The notes under the pieces: model-generated
Told to the model about the DNA's origin: nothing
Seen by the model: only the letters and a program-made list of their open reading frames with translations
Database searches by the model: none
DNA from: Galdieria sulphuraria
Taxonomy: Eukaryota > Rhodophyta > Bangiophyceae > Galdieriales > Galdieriaceae
Direction of reading: 5' to 3'
Assembly (NCBI RefSeq): GCF_000341285.1
Contig: NW_005178459.1
Location: 1 to 64,000 of the forward strand
Length of the DNA: 64,000 nucleotides
Made by a program: the position numbers and the translations under genes
Shown here: piece after piece, positions 1 through 10,244 of the stretch
Layout of the letters: each line of letters opens with the position of its first letter
Numbering within the stretch: the stretch's first letter is position 1

Positions 1-2
1 TG

Positions 3-191
3 AAACTATATTGTCATTTAACNGAGGAGGAAGCNAGNAAATGTTACGAATGCCTTTGGACTTTTTCAGAGCGAGACATTGGATTCATAAGTTTGGGTGT
101 ATTACAGCAAGTGGGTATCGANGAGACTTTTTTGCAAGTCAAGGTTCTTGCTGGTTTGAGAAATTATGTGAAAAANAATCCTCATACTTGA
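3..191 (+). CDS. C-terminal end of an unidentified protein (partial)
   Basis: The third forward frame is open from the window edge to a TGA at 189-191 and reads as an ordinary soluble helical segment ending in VKKNPHT. It contains SERDIGFISLGVLQQVGI and an AGLRNYV stretch. Several N calls fall inside it, so a few residues are undefined. A second frame across the same bases, with a methionine near position 41, gives an unnatural Phe- and Cys-rich peptide and was not chosen. I do not recognise the family. The gene enters from the left, so its start and most of its length are missing. Confidence 0.45.
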   Translation, partial: KLYCHLXEEEXXKCYECLWTFSERDIGFISLGVLQQVGIXETFLQVKVLAGLRNYVKXNPHT

Positions 192-1260
192 AAGTGTTCT
201 ATTTTCCTTCTCAAAAATAAATATTCATATCTTGTGTATTCAGAGCATTTCTAACGCACGTATCGTTTGGTTGAATCAACTGAAGAAAACGTCATTCATT
301 TACTGTAATATAAGAACAGTACTTAAAACTGCTTCGAGTTACTCTATTCTATACAACATGGACTCATAATTGGGTACCGCAAAACGATATAGAAATATCC
401 ATGAATTTGCAAGAGTGAAAATACTTTTCTAAGAGCACTGTTTGATCTCTTGAAAGAGCTTTGACTGTCTAAAAGAGTGGTAGTGTAAGAAACTGGAATA
501 TATCTTTCTTAAACTATGATATCTCAGAAAGAAGTGAGTTCAACCTTTCATTTTTTGAAGATAAATGAAAGCAAGCTATCTCAAAAATACTGTTTTTGAA
601 GTGATCTACCATAAGTAGGTTGACTTTACGACCTAAGGATATAAAAACTTGTGCTGATAGTTGGATAGACGTTCTGTTTACAATAAGAAGGATTGAAGAT
701 CAAGAATTACAATAATCTTGGTTCGATGGCAATATGAACAATCAAATAACAGCTTTGAACTCAAATGAAATTTTTTAACAGTTTCCTTTCCTCACATCAA
801 AATTTCGAGATTCTTCATTTTCCAAAATTTCTATAAGCATTTCCTCTCTTAATCGTTGTCGAAATTCTGACTGAAAAAGCAAGTTTTACCCAATATGTCA
901 AACAGCACATTAATTTCATCAGTTCTGGTTATAATCAGTGAAAAGTGAAGCTGAAGTAGTGTCTCGTTCCTTTTACTACAAGTAGTTGATAGACTACAGA
1001 ATATTGAATGTTGATTCTCGACAGAATCCTTATATAAGCCTTTACGCAAAAGAATTTTAGAAACACAAAAGAAAGCACGTGGCTGAAGAGAGTTTTGGCA
1101 AATGTATATATTTCCAGAGTTGGGAAGAAATAATCATTTCGTATTTATCATGTCAACAATACAGATTTCCCTCATTCGAAAAACTAGTGCTCCTCATCCA
1201 AACTAAACCTCTCTTGCTGTTATACAATTTCACAGAAATGTACAGTCATGAACAAAACTA
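192..1260. other. intergenic stretch, no gene recognised
   Basis: About 1.07 kb between the partial left gene and the stop of queG. The only open frames are short (about 60 codons), AT-driven and unlike any protein I know. It must hold the 3' ends of both flanking genes. I see no RNA gene, repeat or splice-connected set of exons. Confidence 0.5.
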
Positions 1261-2656
1261 TCAATGAGAATTTGTGACTAAACTGCTACTATTTTGATCG
1301 TTTTGTGCAGAATTTTCCAATTGATCAATTGCCCATTTCAAATGTTCAGCCACCAGGCTATCCTGTCCAGAATTCAAAAGTTTCTACAAATTGCTCTTCA
1401 GCGCAGAAAGCATTGTTAGTGATGCTATACTTTACCTTCAATACAGGAAGGACTGTGACATCTCCAGAGTTACCCAATGCAACGGCAACATTTCTTAATA
1501 GTCTTGAATGTCCAATTCTTTGTATAGCAGTTTTCTCAAAACGCTTCCGAAAGTCCTCTTCACTCATCTGTATCAATTCAATAAGTTTAGGGGTTGTGAC
1601 TTCAGGGTCAGGAGATCCAAACAAAGGACTCTTCCCTATACTTTCTTGCCAGTCGAATTTGTTCCAAGGACATACTTGCTGACAAATATCACAACCATAT
1701 ATTTTGTTCCTCATAAGTGGGCGCAATTCAACCGGGATACTTCCCTTCAATTCGATGGTCAAATAGCTAATACACTTGCGAGCATCCATTCTATAGTCTT
1801 CATCCAACGCCCCTGTAGGACAAGACGCCTGACAACGTCTACATTTACCACAACCAACCATTTTCTTTGGAGCAGAATCAACTGGAAGAGACAAAGTGGT
1901 TAATATTTCTCCTAAAAAGAAGCCGCTACCAAGGCGAGGATGTATCAACATGGTGTTCTTGCCGATAAAGCCCAAACCAGACCTCTCTCCTAGATCACGT
2001 TCCATGAGAGCACCAGTGTCAACGTACCACTTGCCTTGTCCACCAGCCTTGAAAGAATTAGAATAAAACGATATTTAAACAACTAAATACCTTGTCAAGA
2101 GCAAATTCTGCCAATTTCTGTAACTTGTCACAAAAAATATCGTGATAGTCCCTTCCCCAAGCATAGCAGCTGATGTCCCCTCGAGTTGGATCTTCTCGTA
2201 TAGCTGTGAACCCTCTTCTGCCAGGCCAAAAAAATAAAGAGCATACTATTATGGACTGAACACCAGGCAATACTTTCTGTAGATCTCGTCTCCTTTCTAA
2301 ACGGTCTTCTCTTGCCAAATAGTGCATTTCTCCGTGACGACTATAACAAAGAGGAAAACGTCAAACAAAAATAATGACGACTGGAACGAGAATTACCCTT
2401 CTTCTATCCACTTTAGAAACTTTGGTAAACGCTGGGAGGGTTTGGCACTTGTAATAGTAACCGGGCCCATCCCTAACTCTCTCGCTTTTTCCTTCAGTTG
2501 TTGAACAAGTGTCTGCTTTTCTTCTTCACTTCGATAAAGCTCTTGTCCTTTGTCGATGAAACATCGTTGTTTTTTCCTGCTTCCAAAGAATCTCGAGAAG
2601 AAGTTGAGTTTGTTCCTAGAGGTTTTCAAGAAAGTCAGCCTCGTTACAACAAGCAT
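1261..2656 (-). CDS. queG: Epoxyqueuosine reductase QueG
   Basis: QueG reduces epoxyqueuosine to queuosine in the wobble position of tRNAs, the last step of bacterial queuosine synthesis, using cobalamin and two 4Fe-4S clusters. Four exons join in frame: 2397-2656, 2092-2340, 1436-2048 and 1261-1383, giving 414 residues. Introns are 56, 43 and 52 nt, the last with a CACTAAC branch-like site. Visible family marks are GEMHYLARE, WYVDTGALMERDLGERSG, GFIGKNTMLIHPRLGSGFF, the cluster motif CGKCRRCQASCPTGAL followed by DARKCISYLTIE, and CDICQQVCPWN. The C-terminal exon supplies the short HEAT-like end found in bacterial QueG. The first about 35 residues (MLVVTRLTFLKTSRNK, with Arg, Lys and Phe) look like an organelle-targeting leader. 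An in-frame TGA lies just upstream of the chosen ATG. A eukaryote carrying this enzyme probably got it from a bacterium or the plastid ancestor. Family assignment is secure; location is inferred. Confidence 0.9.
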
Positions 2657-3200
2657 AAGTATTCGTCATGTATTCTTAGATGTCTTGACACTTTGCCACA
2701 ATGAAGGACAAAAACCAAAATATTAGAACCAAACTCCATCATTGTTTGCCTTGGTCAATGATCTGCATTAAAGCATATGATAACTAGACTTTTCTTACAA
2801 TTGTTAGTAACAGCTGCCGAAGATATAACCAGTGCAAATGAAAGAAATTATAAAACTACAATAATTTTCAAGAACCATTGCAAAAAAGAAATGTGATATA
2901 GAATAACTCTTTCAAACTATTTTCTGTACCTATACAAAGAAGAAGTTTTATTTCTGTAGTGGAAACCAATTATCTCAACTAGGTTAACCCATCAGGTTGA
3001 AGTGACCTGCGCAACATTGTATATAAGTTTTCTACCAGAGAAACATTTACAAAAAGCACAAATAATGCAGTTGCACACAAGAAACAAGCATTTTGTTTCT
3101 CTAGCACATAAAGACGACTAATCTTATTCTTCTACGGTAGTTGAACTGTATCCTTCCTTTGGAATTATTACTCCATCAATTTTTAAGGAATTGATTAGTT
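2657..3200. promoter_or_regulatory. divergent intergenic region queG / RRP45
   Basis: About 540 bp between two divergent start codons. It must contain both 5' UTRs and promoters. I see no TATA box that stands out from the AT-rich background, no repeat and no RNA gene. Confidence 0.4.
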
Positions 3201-4370
3201 ATGCGCGATGAGCCCTTGTCCTTGCTGGAGAAAAACTTTGCTTTGGAAGCCCTACAAGCAGGAATTAGAGTAGATGGTCGAAAGATCGATGAAGCAAGAC
3301 TTGTAAACTTTGAATTTGGTTCACAATATGGTACAGTGACGGTTCGTTTGGGAAAGACCAAAGTATTTTCTTCCGCCATCGCAGAGGTCGTAGAACCAAC
3401 TATAGATAGGCCTGCTGAGGGCTTTGTTACTTTCTCTGTCGACTTATCACCAATGGCAAGTGAAAATTTAATGCTTGAATACCTTTATTCTGGAAGAACG
3501 TCCTCAACGTTGGAGGAAGCAGCTGAAATAGTGCGCTTCCTACAACAAATAATACGAGAAAATCAAGCAATAGACACAGAAACGCTTTGTATTGTCGCAG
3601 GTGTACAAGTCTGGGCAATAAGAGTAGATATTCACGTCCTTGATCACTGTGGAAACGTATTGGACGCTTGTTGCATGGCTGCAGTGGCATCGCTACTGCA
3701 TATGCGAAAACCGGTTGTAACTGTCGTTGGGAAAGACGTATTCATTCACGGGATCGATGAACGCGAGCCAGTACCTTTAACAGTCCATCATTTGCCAATA
3801 TCTGTGTCCTTTGGTATTTTCTTGGATGGTGACCTTATTGCAATAGATCCCAGTATACAAGAGGAATCTGTCATGGAAGGTACCCTATCCATAGCAGTCA
3901 ATGCCCATAAAGAAATTTGTGCTTTTCGTAAAGCTGGAGGTGCGTCCATTGAGACATCGTTGATTTTCAAAAATGCTTCTTATGCGTATTTGAGAGCGAC
4001 TGAAGTTACAGTACAACTTGAAAAGGCTCTCAAGGATACGTATAGTAGAAATGCAGTGGCTTCTGTGAAACCTCTTCAAGTAGAAACGACGAAAAAGTCA
4101 TTTCCTTTGAATGAACAAGTTCAAGGTGTTACGACTGTTTGGAAACAAGTTGCGAAACAAAGTGCTTTGGAAGACAAGGAAAAAACGGTAGACCAGCCAA
4201 ATATCACAAGTGTTACAAATGCAGAAATGGAAATATTTATAGATGACTCTGAAGAATCATATACGAAAAGCGATGAATTATCAGCTTCAACGGATTCAGA
4301 CGAAGAAACTGCTCCAGCTGTAATTGCAAGACCGAGAGGTGGTAAGGGTCGTCCAAAAAGCAAAAAGTGA
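3201..4370 (+). CDS. EXOSC9: Exosome complex subunit RRP45 (EXOSC9)
   Basis: RRP45 is one of the six RNase PH-like proteins forming the ring of the RNA exosome, which trims rRNA and degrades RNA in nucleus and cytoplasm. The single-exon frame encodes 389 residues. The N-terminal RNase PH fold is clear: RVDGRKIDEARLVNFEFG, YGTVTVRLGKTKVFSSAIAE and the RVDIHVLDHCGNVLDAC segment are typical of RRP45. The last about 110 residues are acidic, Ser-rich and end in GKGRPKSKK, like the acidic tail of animal EXOSC9. The ring subunit is not expected to be catalytic itself. The start is the first methionine, MRDEPLSLLEKNFALEAL, matching where relatives begin. The stop lies 15 bp from the convergent stop of the next gene. 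Confidence 0.92.
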   Translation: MRDEPLSLLEKNFALEALQAGIRVDGRKIDEARLVNFEFGSQYGTVTVRLGKTKVFSSAIAEVVEPTIDRPAEGFVTFSVDLSPMASENLMLEYLYSGRTSSTLEEAAEIVRFLQQIIRENQAIDTETLCIVAGVQVWAIRVDIHVLDHCGNVLDACCMAAVASLLHMRKPVVTVVGKDVFIHGIDEREPVPLTVHHLPISVSFGIFLDGDLIAIDPSIQEESVMEGTLSIAVNAHKEICAFRKAGGASIETSLIFKNASYAYLRATEVTVQLEKALKDTYSRNAVASVKPLQVETTKKSFPLNEQVQGVTTVWKQVAKQSALEDKEKTVDQPNITSVTNAEMEIFIDDSEESYTKSDELSASTDSDEETAPAVIARPRGGKGRPKSKK

Positions 4371-4385
4371 CTCTTTCCAAATTGA

Positions 4386-5757
4386 TCAATTCTTATGACA
4401 TTTATCTGTTGCATACTTGAAAAGAGTCAATATAGAACAGAAATGATACTCAATGAGTCGTACCTTTTCTTCATTTTTTTCAAGTTTACGTATAACTGCA
4501 TCTTCCAAATGAATGCCACAAATTTCTGACAAACGAGTAAGATATATAAATACATCCGCAACTTCTTCAGAAATATGCTTTCTTTCATCTGCTGAGAATT
4601 CAGACAAACCAACAGATACTTCTCCTTTCCACTGAAAACATTCTGCTAGTTCACCTACTTCACCGACCTAAAACTAATGTAAGGTACAAACGATTAGAAA
4701 CAGCTTGATATACCATTGCTAGCAATACATTTCGAGGAGTATTATAGCTTTCCCATCCCCTTGACTCTACAAACTGACGACTTGTTTCACGTACGAAATC
4801 CAAAAACTGGTGAGCACCAAGCTTGGTCGGACTCCAAGGATCTTGAAAAGTGGTTCCATTGGAAGATTTCTCCAAGTCGTGGGAGAGGTACTTTTCCACC
4901 TCTTCACTTTTGTCAACATCATTCCACTCTGACATAAAGGAGGGCTAGACGGCAAATAGTATGATATTCATATATTGGGTAAAAGACACAACTAACCTCT
5001 TCTTTTTCATGATGTAAAGAATTGGCTTCTATATTTTTGTACAGTGAAATTTTTTCCAATAAGTTAATGGTCTCCTTTGATATAGTTAGATGCTCATGTG
5101 AAACAAATGAGCAAGTTGTACGTACTTCAACACTATCGACAAAAAAATAAAATGACTTGCTGGTTTCTGATATGAAGTGTTCACTCTCAAGTTTCGCCAG
5201 AAACGCTCTCAGAAAATCAAAAAAATGGAACGCATTCAAAAATATGACACGCTTATTAATGAGCGATAACTGATTCCAAGAGAGAACTTCAAAGACTTCT
5301 TCCAAAGTGCCAAAACCTATGATGAAGCAAGTTGATAACGTAACAACCCCGATGTAAAGATAAACATACCACCAGGAGCGACTACAATTAAATCACTCAA
5401 TTCCATCAGGCCAAGTTTCCTTTCTGTCATATTGTCGACAATACGAACTTCGCTAGGAAGTGGATAGGCCTTGTTCACAAATTTGTCCAGTATAACAACA
5501 CTAACACGTCCACCAACAGAAAGGGCACCGTCTATACAAGCTTTCATCATACCTGACTTTACACCACCGTTGACAAGTCTCCAGCCCTTCCTGGCAATGG
5601 CCTAAAAAAGAGATTGTTTGAAAAGCATTAAGGAGGTCTAGAAACAAACCTTCCCAAGCTCCTGTCCAACCTGCAAATATTTTGGGTCGATTCCTGAACT
5701 TGACGCTCCATAAACAGTCACGCTCGCCTTTAGAGTACTCTCTCCATTCAACGCCAT
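4386..5757 (-). CDS. LOG-type phosphoribohydrolase fused to MazG-like dCTP pyrophosphatase
   Basis: Six exons (5650-5757, 5370-5601, 4997-5316, 4714-4944, 4464-4667, 4386-4415) give one 374-residue frame. Residues 1-220 form a LOG/TIGR00730 Rossmann domain with VYGASSSG, GGVKSGMMKACIDGAL, the signature PGGFGTLEEVFEVLSW (its PGGFGT crosses a splice junction) and a long C-terminal helix. LOG enzymes cleave nucleoside monophosphates, such as cytokinin ribotides, to base and ribose 5-phosphate. Residues about 235-374 match DCTPP1, the all-alpha dCTP pyrophosphatase: VGEVGELAECFQW, EEVADVFIYLTRL and a KLEKNEEKYATDK end. The junction uses a 52-nt intron (4945-4996, GTTAGT..TCTAG) that joins the two domains in frame. 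If it is not spliced, LOG ends at TGA 4919-4921, overlapping an ATG at 4935 for a separate 151-residue dCTPase. The fusion seems likelier because no promoter space exists between them. The intron needs RNA support. Confidence 0.75.
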
Positions 5758-5789
5758 TCTCTAGAAAGAAATGTTCAGAATCCCGCCAG

Positions 5790-5798
5790 AAAAAAAAA
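5790..5798 (-). terminator. RNA polymerase III terminator of tRNA-Ser
   Basis: A run of nine T on the minus strand starts 16 bases downstream of the discriminator base of tRNA-Ser. This is a standard Pol III termination signal. Confidence 0.75.
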
Positions 5799-5813
5799 TA
5801 CCCATCGGTGAAT

Positions 5814-5895
5814 CGCAGTGAGCAGGATTCGAACCTGCGCTGGGAAACCCAAACAGATTTCGAGTCTGTCGCCTTAACCGCTCGGCCATCACTGC
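5814..5895 (-). tRNA. tRNA-Ser (anticodon CGA)
   Basis: Read on the minus strand, the 82-nt gene begins GCAGTGATGGCCGAGCGG and ends TCACTGC plus discriminator G, with a perfect seven-base acceptor stem. The anticodon arm CAGA-CTCGAAA-TCTG puts CGA at the anticodon, reading UCG. A long variable arm (GGGTTTCCC hairpin) and the GGTTCGAATCC T-arm are typical of serine tRNA. The D-arm TGGCCGAGCGGTTAAGG supplies box A and the T-arm box B. No intron is present. It lies between the LOG-dCTPase gene and the GMC oxidoreductase. Confidence 0.97.
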
Positions 5896-6206
5896 CATTA
5901 AATAGATGAAGGAATTTTACCAGTTATCAATCAAAATGAAGGTAAATTGAGGACACTTGTTGCATCAGAAGCTGATGCAAACTGTTGGAGAAAATTTACT
6001 CTCGTTTAGAAAGCAATTAGAACACAAAACAGAACATTTTTGTTATTATCGTTAGGTGGTTGCGTTGGATGTGAATGCTGATCAAAGATACGGTTGAAAA
6101 ACTACAAGAATACTCTTTTTTCAACCCTTTGTTTATTTGGTTGGCTACGTTATTCCTTAGCAGCAAAACAATACAAATGGTTTAAATTCCCCACAAGGAA
6201 GAACAG
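5896..6206. promoter_or_regulatory. spacer tRNA-Ser / GMC oxidoreductase
   Basis: About 310 bp upstream of the GMC gene start, AT-rich. It should hold the promoter of the oxidoreductase. No other feature seen. Confidence 0.35.
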
Positions 6207-8130
6207 ATGAATCTCATGAAGACCTCATTTATTTCGTGTTGTTGTTTACCAACTTGTAAGTCATCAAAGGTCGACAGGAAAGGATGGAAAAGAGCTTTTC
6301 TAAAAGTGCTGAAACGTAAAAAAAGCTTGCGCGCTTATTTTTGGAAAGATAAACAATATATTAGCACAGTGCCTGTGGCAGCCTCTCTGGAAAATGATGT
6401 CCATAATGGTTTTGATCGTTCGAGAGAGTTCGACTATGTAATTGTTGGTGGTGGTGCCGCAGGTTGTGTTCTTGCTTCTCGTCTTTCAGAGGATAGAAGT
6501 TCTACGGTCCTTTTGCTGGAAGCCGGCAAGGAAGATTCCAACTTTTACATACATGTTCCGATGGGCTTTCCATACCTCGTTGGAAGCGATTTGGATTGGA
6601 AGTATCAATCAGCCAACGAAGAGAAACTATTTGATAGAAAAGTAATATGGCCAAGAGGGAAGGTGCTCGGTGGAAGTCATACGATATCAGTCGCGTTATA
6701 TCTCCGAGGAAGTGCTAATGATTATAGAGATTGGGAAAAAAGTGGAGCTACTGGCTGGGGTCCTGAAGACGTTTTGCCATACTTTTTAAAAGCAGAAAAT
6801 AATTTAAGAGGTGCTAGTGCCTATCATGGTAAAGGTGGCCCTTTGAAAGTGAGCGATCTTCCTAGTCCCAATGAAATGTCACAAGCCTTTGTGATTGCTG
6901 GTCAGACTCTGGATATTCCTTGTAACAAAGACTTCAATGACTGGTCACATTCTCAAGAAGGAATAGGCTTTTTTCAAGTGACTCAGGCTGATGGGAAACG
7001 TGTTTCACCTGCTACCTGCTTATTTACATCCAGTTCGAGGCCCAAGAAATCTCTTTGTTGAAACTCAAAAGCATGTGGAGAAGATCCTTTTTGCAAGAGA
7101 AATGGGAAGCGCTCCTCGTGCTCTAGGTGTTTCATATATCAATGCAAATGGTGAGAGAGAACGAGCCATGATACGTAAAGAGGTGATTCTTTCCGCTGGA
7201 GCATATGGGAGTCCCCAACTATTGATGTTATCTGGAATAGGACCACCGGATATACTCGCTCCACTTGGAATTCCTGTTGTTATGCCACTCCATGGAGTTG
7301 GTAAAAATTTGCAGGATCACTGTGCAGTTTTGTTCTCATGCAAGTCACCCAATCCCTCAGAAGACAGAAAACATCGAGATTTGTATTATACAGAAGAGAC
7401 TGGAAAGGATTGGAAGACAATTTTGACCTGGGTTGTAGCTGGAAAAGGTCCCTTAACAAGCACCATGTGTGAAGCAGGCGCATTTTTGAAAACGAATCCA
7501 ATATTCAATGATCCAGATTTGCAACTTCGGTTTATTCCATTTTTTTCTGAAGCCGATCCATACTTCTCTTTGAGTGACTATTCATCAAAGGGCATGTTTT
7601 TTAAAAATCGTTCCCATCGACCTTCAGGTTTTACCATCCAATCAGTTGCTATTCGTCCTAAATCTAGAGGTAGGTTGACAATCCAGTCAAAAGATCCCAG
7701 GATGCTCCCAATTATTGAATCTGGTTGGTTCTCATCACAAGAAGATTTAGAAACCCTTCTTCGAGGCATTTCACTGTCACAGAAACTTGTACATGCTTCG
7801 CCTCTTGCATCGTATTTTGGTGAACAATGCTTCCCATCGACTGGATTATCGAAGAAAGAAGACATTATTCGTTATATTTCAAGTACTTGTCATACTGCAA
7901 ATGCAGTCGTTGGTACATGTCGTATGGGAACGGATAAACAAGCAGTTGTCAATCCCAATCTCCAAGTCATGGGAGTAGAACGTCTAAGAGTAGTGGATGC
8001 ATCTATCATGCCTTGTATTCCTGGAGGTCAAACAGGTGCTCCTACAATTATGATTGCAGAGAAAGCTGCAGATATGATACGTGGAAAGTTATCTTTGAAA
8101 GCAAATTTTGAGCAAAATGTTTTCAAATGA
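6207..8130 (+). CDS. GMC-family FAD oxidoreductase (choline dehydrogenase-like), one frame break
   Basis: Glucose-methanol-choline oxidoreductases oxidise alcohols using FAD. The N-terminal part (6207 onward) has a basic, Cys-containing leader of about 70 residues, then the FAD-binding DYVIVGGGAAGCVLASRLSE, LLLEAGKED and PRGKVLGGSHTIS. The second part continues with AYLHPVRGPRNLFVET, EVILSAGAYGSPQLLMLSGIGP, GVGKNLQDH and the C-terminal CHTANAVVGTCRMGTD and VVDASIMP. The two parts lie in different frames: one extra T near 7017, between the codons for PAT and AYLHPV, breaks the reading. Without that base the protein would be 640 residues and full length, so I take this as a sequencing slip or a very recent lesion. 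There is no other damage. The exact substrate cannot be told. The stop is 36 bp from the convergent NOP56 stop. Confidence 0.85.
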
Positions 8131-8166
8131 TAAAGCTTTATTATATTTTCCGTTTCGAATATATTT

Positions 8167-9800
8167 TCATATTTGCATTTTGTCCTGTTTCTCTTTCTCT
8201 TTCAAGGTTTTGTCTGTCTTCTTTTTCTTATGATGCCTCTTTTCTTTACTATTAGACTCGTCAGTGTCCATCTTCTCCTTCTTCCTTTTGTGTTTCTTCT
8301 TTTTCTCCTTATCTTTCTTCTTTGACTTGTCCTTTTTACTCTTATGGGATCTATCTCTTTCTTCATTATCTTCTTCCATATTCTCCTCTTTTTCTACATC
8401 TGTCTCATCAACAGCTCTCTCTAGGTCTTCATGGCTTTCTTTTACAATCGTATTCAACTCATCCATGGCTTTTCTCATGACATCCGTATTCTTTTGTGAA
8501 GAAGATCCCGTTTCATAAAATTTCAGACGCTCTTCAACTTGTTCTCGAAGGGTCCGACCAAAGATATCCGAAGTAACGTCAGAGAAACAGTCAATTCTGG
8601 AAGCAATCGAACACTTGTTCGCAAGATATCTAGAAATGCGTCCCTTGTTCTTTTGTTTTGCTTTACCTATAAAACTGGAATGAAACAACAGGCCATACTT
8701 GGGTGTCTTCCCTTTGGTCTTCAAAGCACGGAAGAGAGCTTTCTCCGCTCCCAATATCTGCACAGTAGATGCTGGATACTTTGCAAGATTCGTGAGAGAA
8801 CCAGCATGTGCAATCAAACGAGCGGACACTTGTTCTCCTAATAATGCTGATAAATTGGGTGCAATAGTATTCATACGACGAATAAGATAATCGTGAAGAT
8901 GTTTCCTATACTCAGCAAGCTTCACAACACGAGCTGCAAATGAACGAATATTAATCAAATCAACTTCTTCAATACCAGTTCCTACAAAAAATTGTTTATC
9001 TAACCACAGAAGGAAATGAATTACTTACCCATAGAAGTTCTAGCTGCGTCAAGGATATTCTTAGAAACCTGTTCATCACCCACTAACTTTTCCAAATCTG
9101 TCAAACTGTCTTCCGACAACGTCGACTTGTCTCCAATCAATTGAACACAACGTGCATAGACAATATTATCGGAAACTATTTTCACCAGTTCTGGAAAGTG
9201 CCAAGAATACCATTCCTTCACTCTCATAGCAAATGTATTGATATCCTTGTCCAGTTGGTCTAGAAGCGTTATGGACTGCACAACCATAGTGTCCGCGCGG
9301 TTTACATTATACTTCACTTTGGAACGAGAATATGCATGAGCCAGTCCAAGCTGAGCCTTGATTACATCACTTGTTCTCAAGTGGTCCACGAAGCGTTCAA
9401 AGTGTAGTCTAATATTTCGAATAATTTCCGTAATTTTCTCAGAACTCGTGGCGGGAAGTTTGAGCTGTTCGTGAATAACAGCAGCTAGCTTATGGTCAAA
9501 AACTCCCAATTCATACTTTGGTTTCTTTCCTTCTTTCACTTTTGGCAAATTGCTATCTAAGAAGTTTGAGAGATTAGCTGTTATTTCATATTCACTGAGT
9601 TTGGATAAATTATCAAAGGCTGTCTCGGCTGTCGTAAAAGGAGAGAAAGCAATTAGCTTTGCCAACTTGGAGAAGCGAACAAATTCACTCAAAGCGTCTT
9701 GAAATTCTTCGGTGTTGGAGGCAATGCTCTCAAAGTTTTCCACATAAAACAAGCTGAACCCTGCAGCACTTTCATACAAAATATACAATGACTTGGGCAT
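8167..9800 (-). CDS. NOP56: Nucleolar box C/D snoRNP protein NOP56
   Basis: NOP56 pairs with NOP58 and fibrillarin in box C/D snoRNPs that guide 2'-O-methylation of rRNA in the nucleolus. Exon 1 is 9029-9800, exon 2 is 8167-8981, with a 47-nt intron, giving 528 residues. It starts [18 protein letters not shown], exactly where relatives start. The coiled-coil/NOSIC part contains [22 protein letters not shown], and the Nop domain carries [40 protein letters not shown] and [15 protein letters not shown]. The last about 100 residues are the lysine- and glutamate-rich KKE/D tail typical of eukaryotic NOP56. A TTG-initiated extension of six residues upstream is not needed. Confidence 0.96.
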
Positions 9801-10244
9801 CGTCGCACAACTCCCCAAATGAAATCGGCGAAAGTTTGATTTGGTAAGCGGTAGTTTTCATTGTAGAGTTGGCAGCTTTCTTCGCTTGCAATCATCATCT
9901 GAATGAGAACACTTGTTGAGCTTGGGTATTGAGATTCTCTCTACTGCATAAAAGAGGTCATAAGCTGAATGCTTCTTATATCTCTCTTGCCTCAGTAATG
10001 TCTTCCAAAAAAGTCTCACCTTCATTCAATGATAGCCAACAGACCTTTTATCAAGGATGTCGCTTTACACAAAAGACTATCTTCAGTTGAACGATATCAA
10101 TAGCACTTTCACTGAATTCTCATTTATTGCTCGTAAAAGTGAAGTAGATAGTTTGACCTTAAACATCGTTCAATCCTATGCAACATTTGAGATCCTTACA
10201 TTATCCTTTTGGGACATTGTTTTCGTTTTTCTTATTTTTGGCAA
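9801..10244. promoter_or_regulatory. divergent intergenic region NOP56 / PheRS beta
   Basis: About 440 bp between divergent starts of two translation-related genes. A short open frame at 10057-10299 overlaps the PheRS start and looks like chance. No shared motif was identified by eye. Confidence 0.35.

Noticed and set aside
849-1267. Short frames between the left gene tail and queG
   Set aside because: Around 60 codons each with AT-driven composition and no homology or splice partners. One begins with GTG.
4919-5316. LOG gene ending at TGA 4919-4921 with a separate overlapping dCTPase gene
   Set aside because: It would need a 17-base overlap of two eukaryotic genes on one strand with no promoter space. 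A standard-size intron gives a clean fusion frame. Kept only as the alternative in the feature note.
9801-9818. Six-residue upstream extension of NOP56 starting at TTG
   Set aside because: The family begins exactly at MPKSLY. TTG starts are not expected here.
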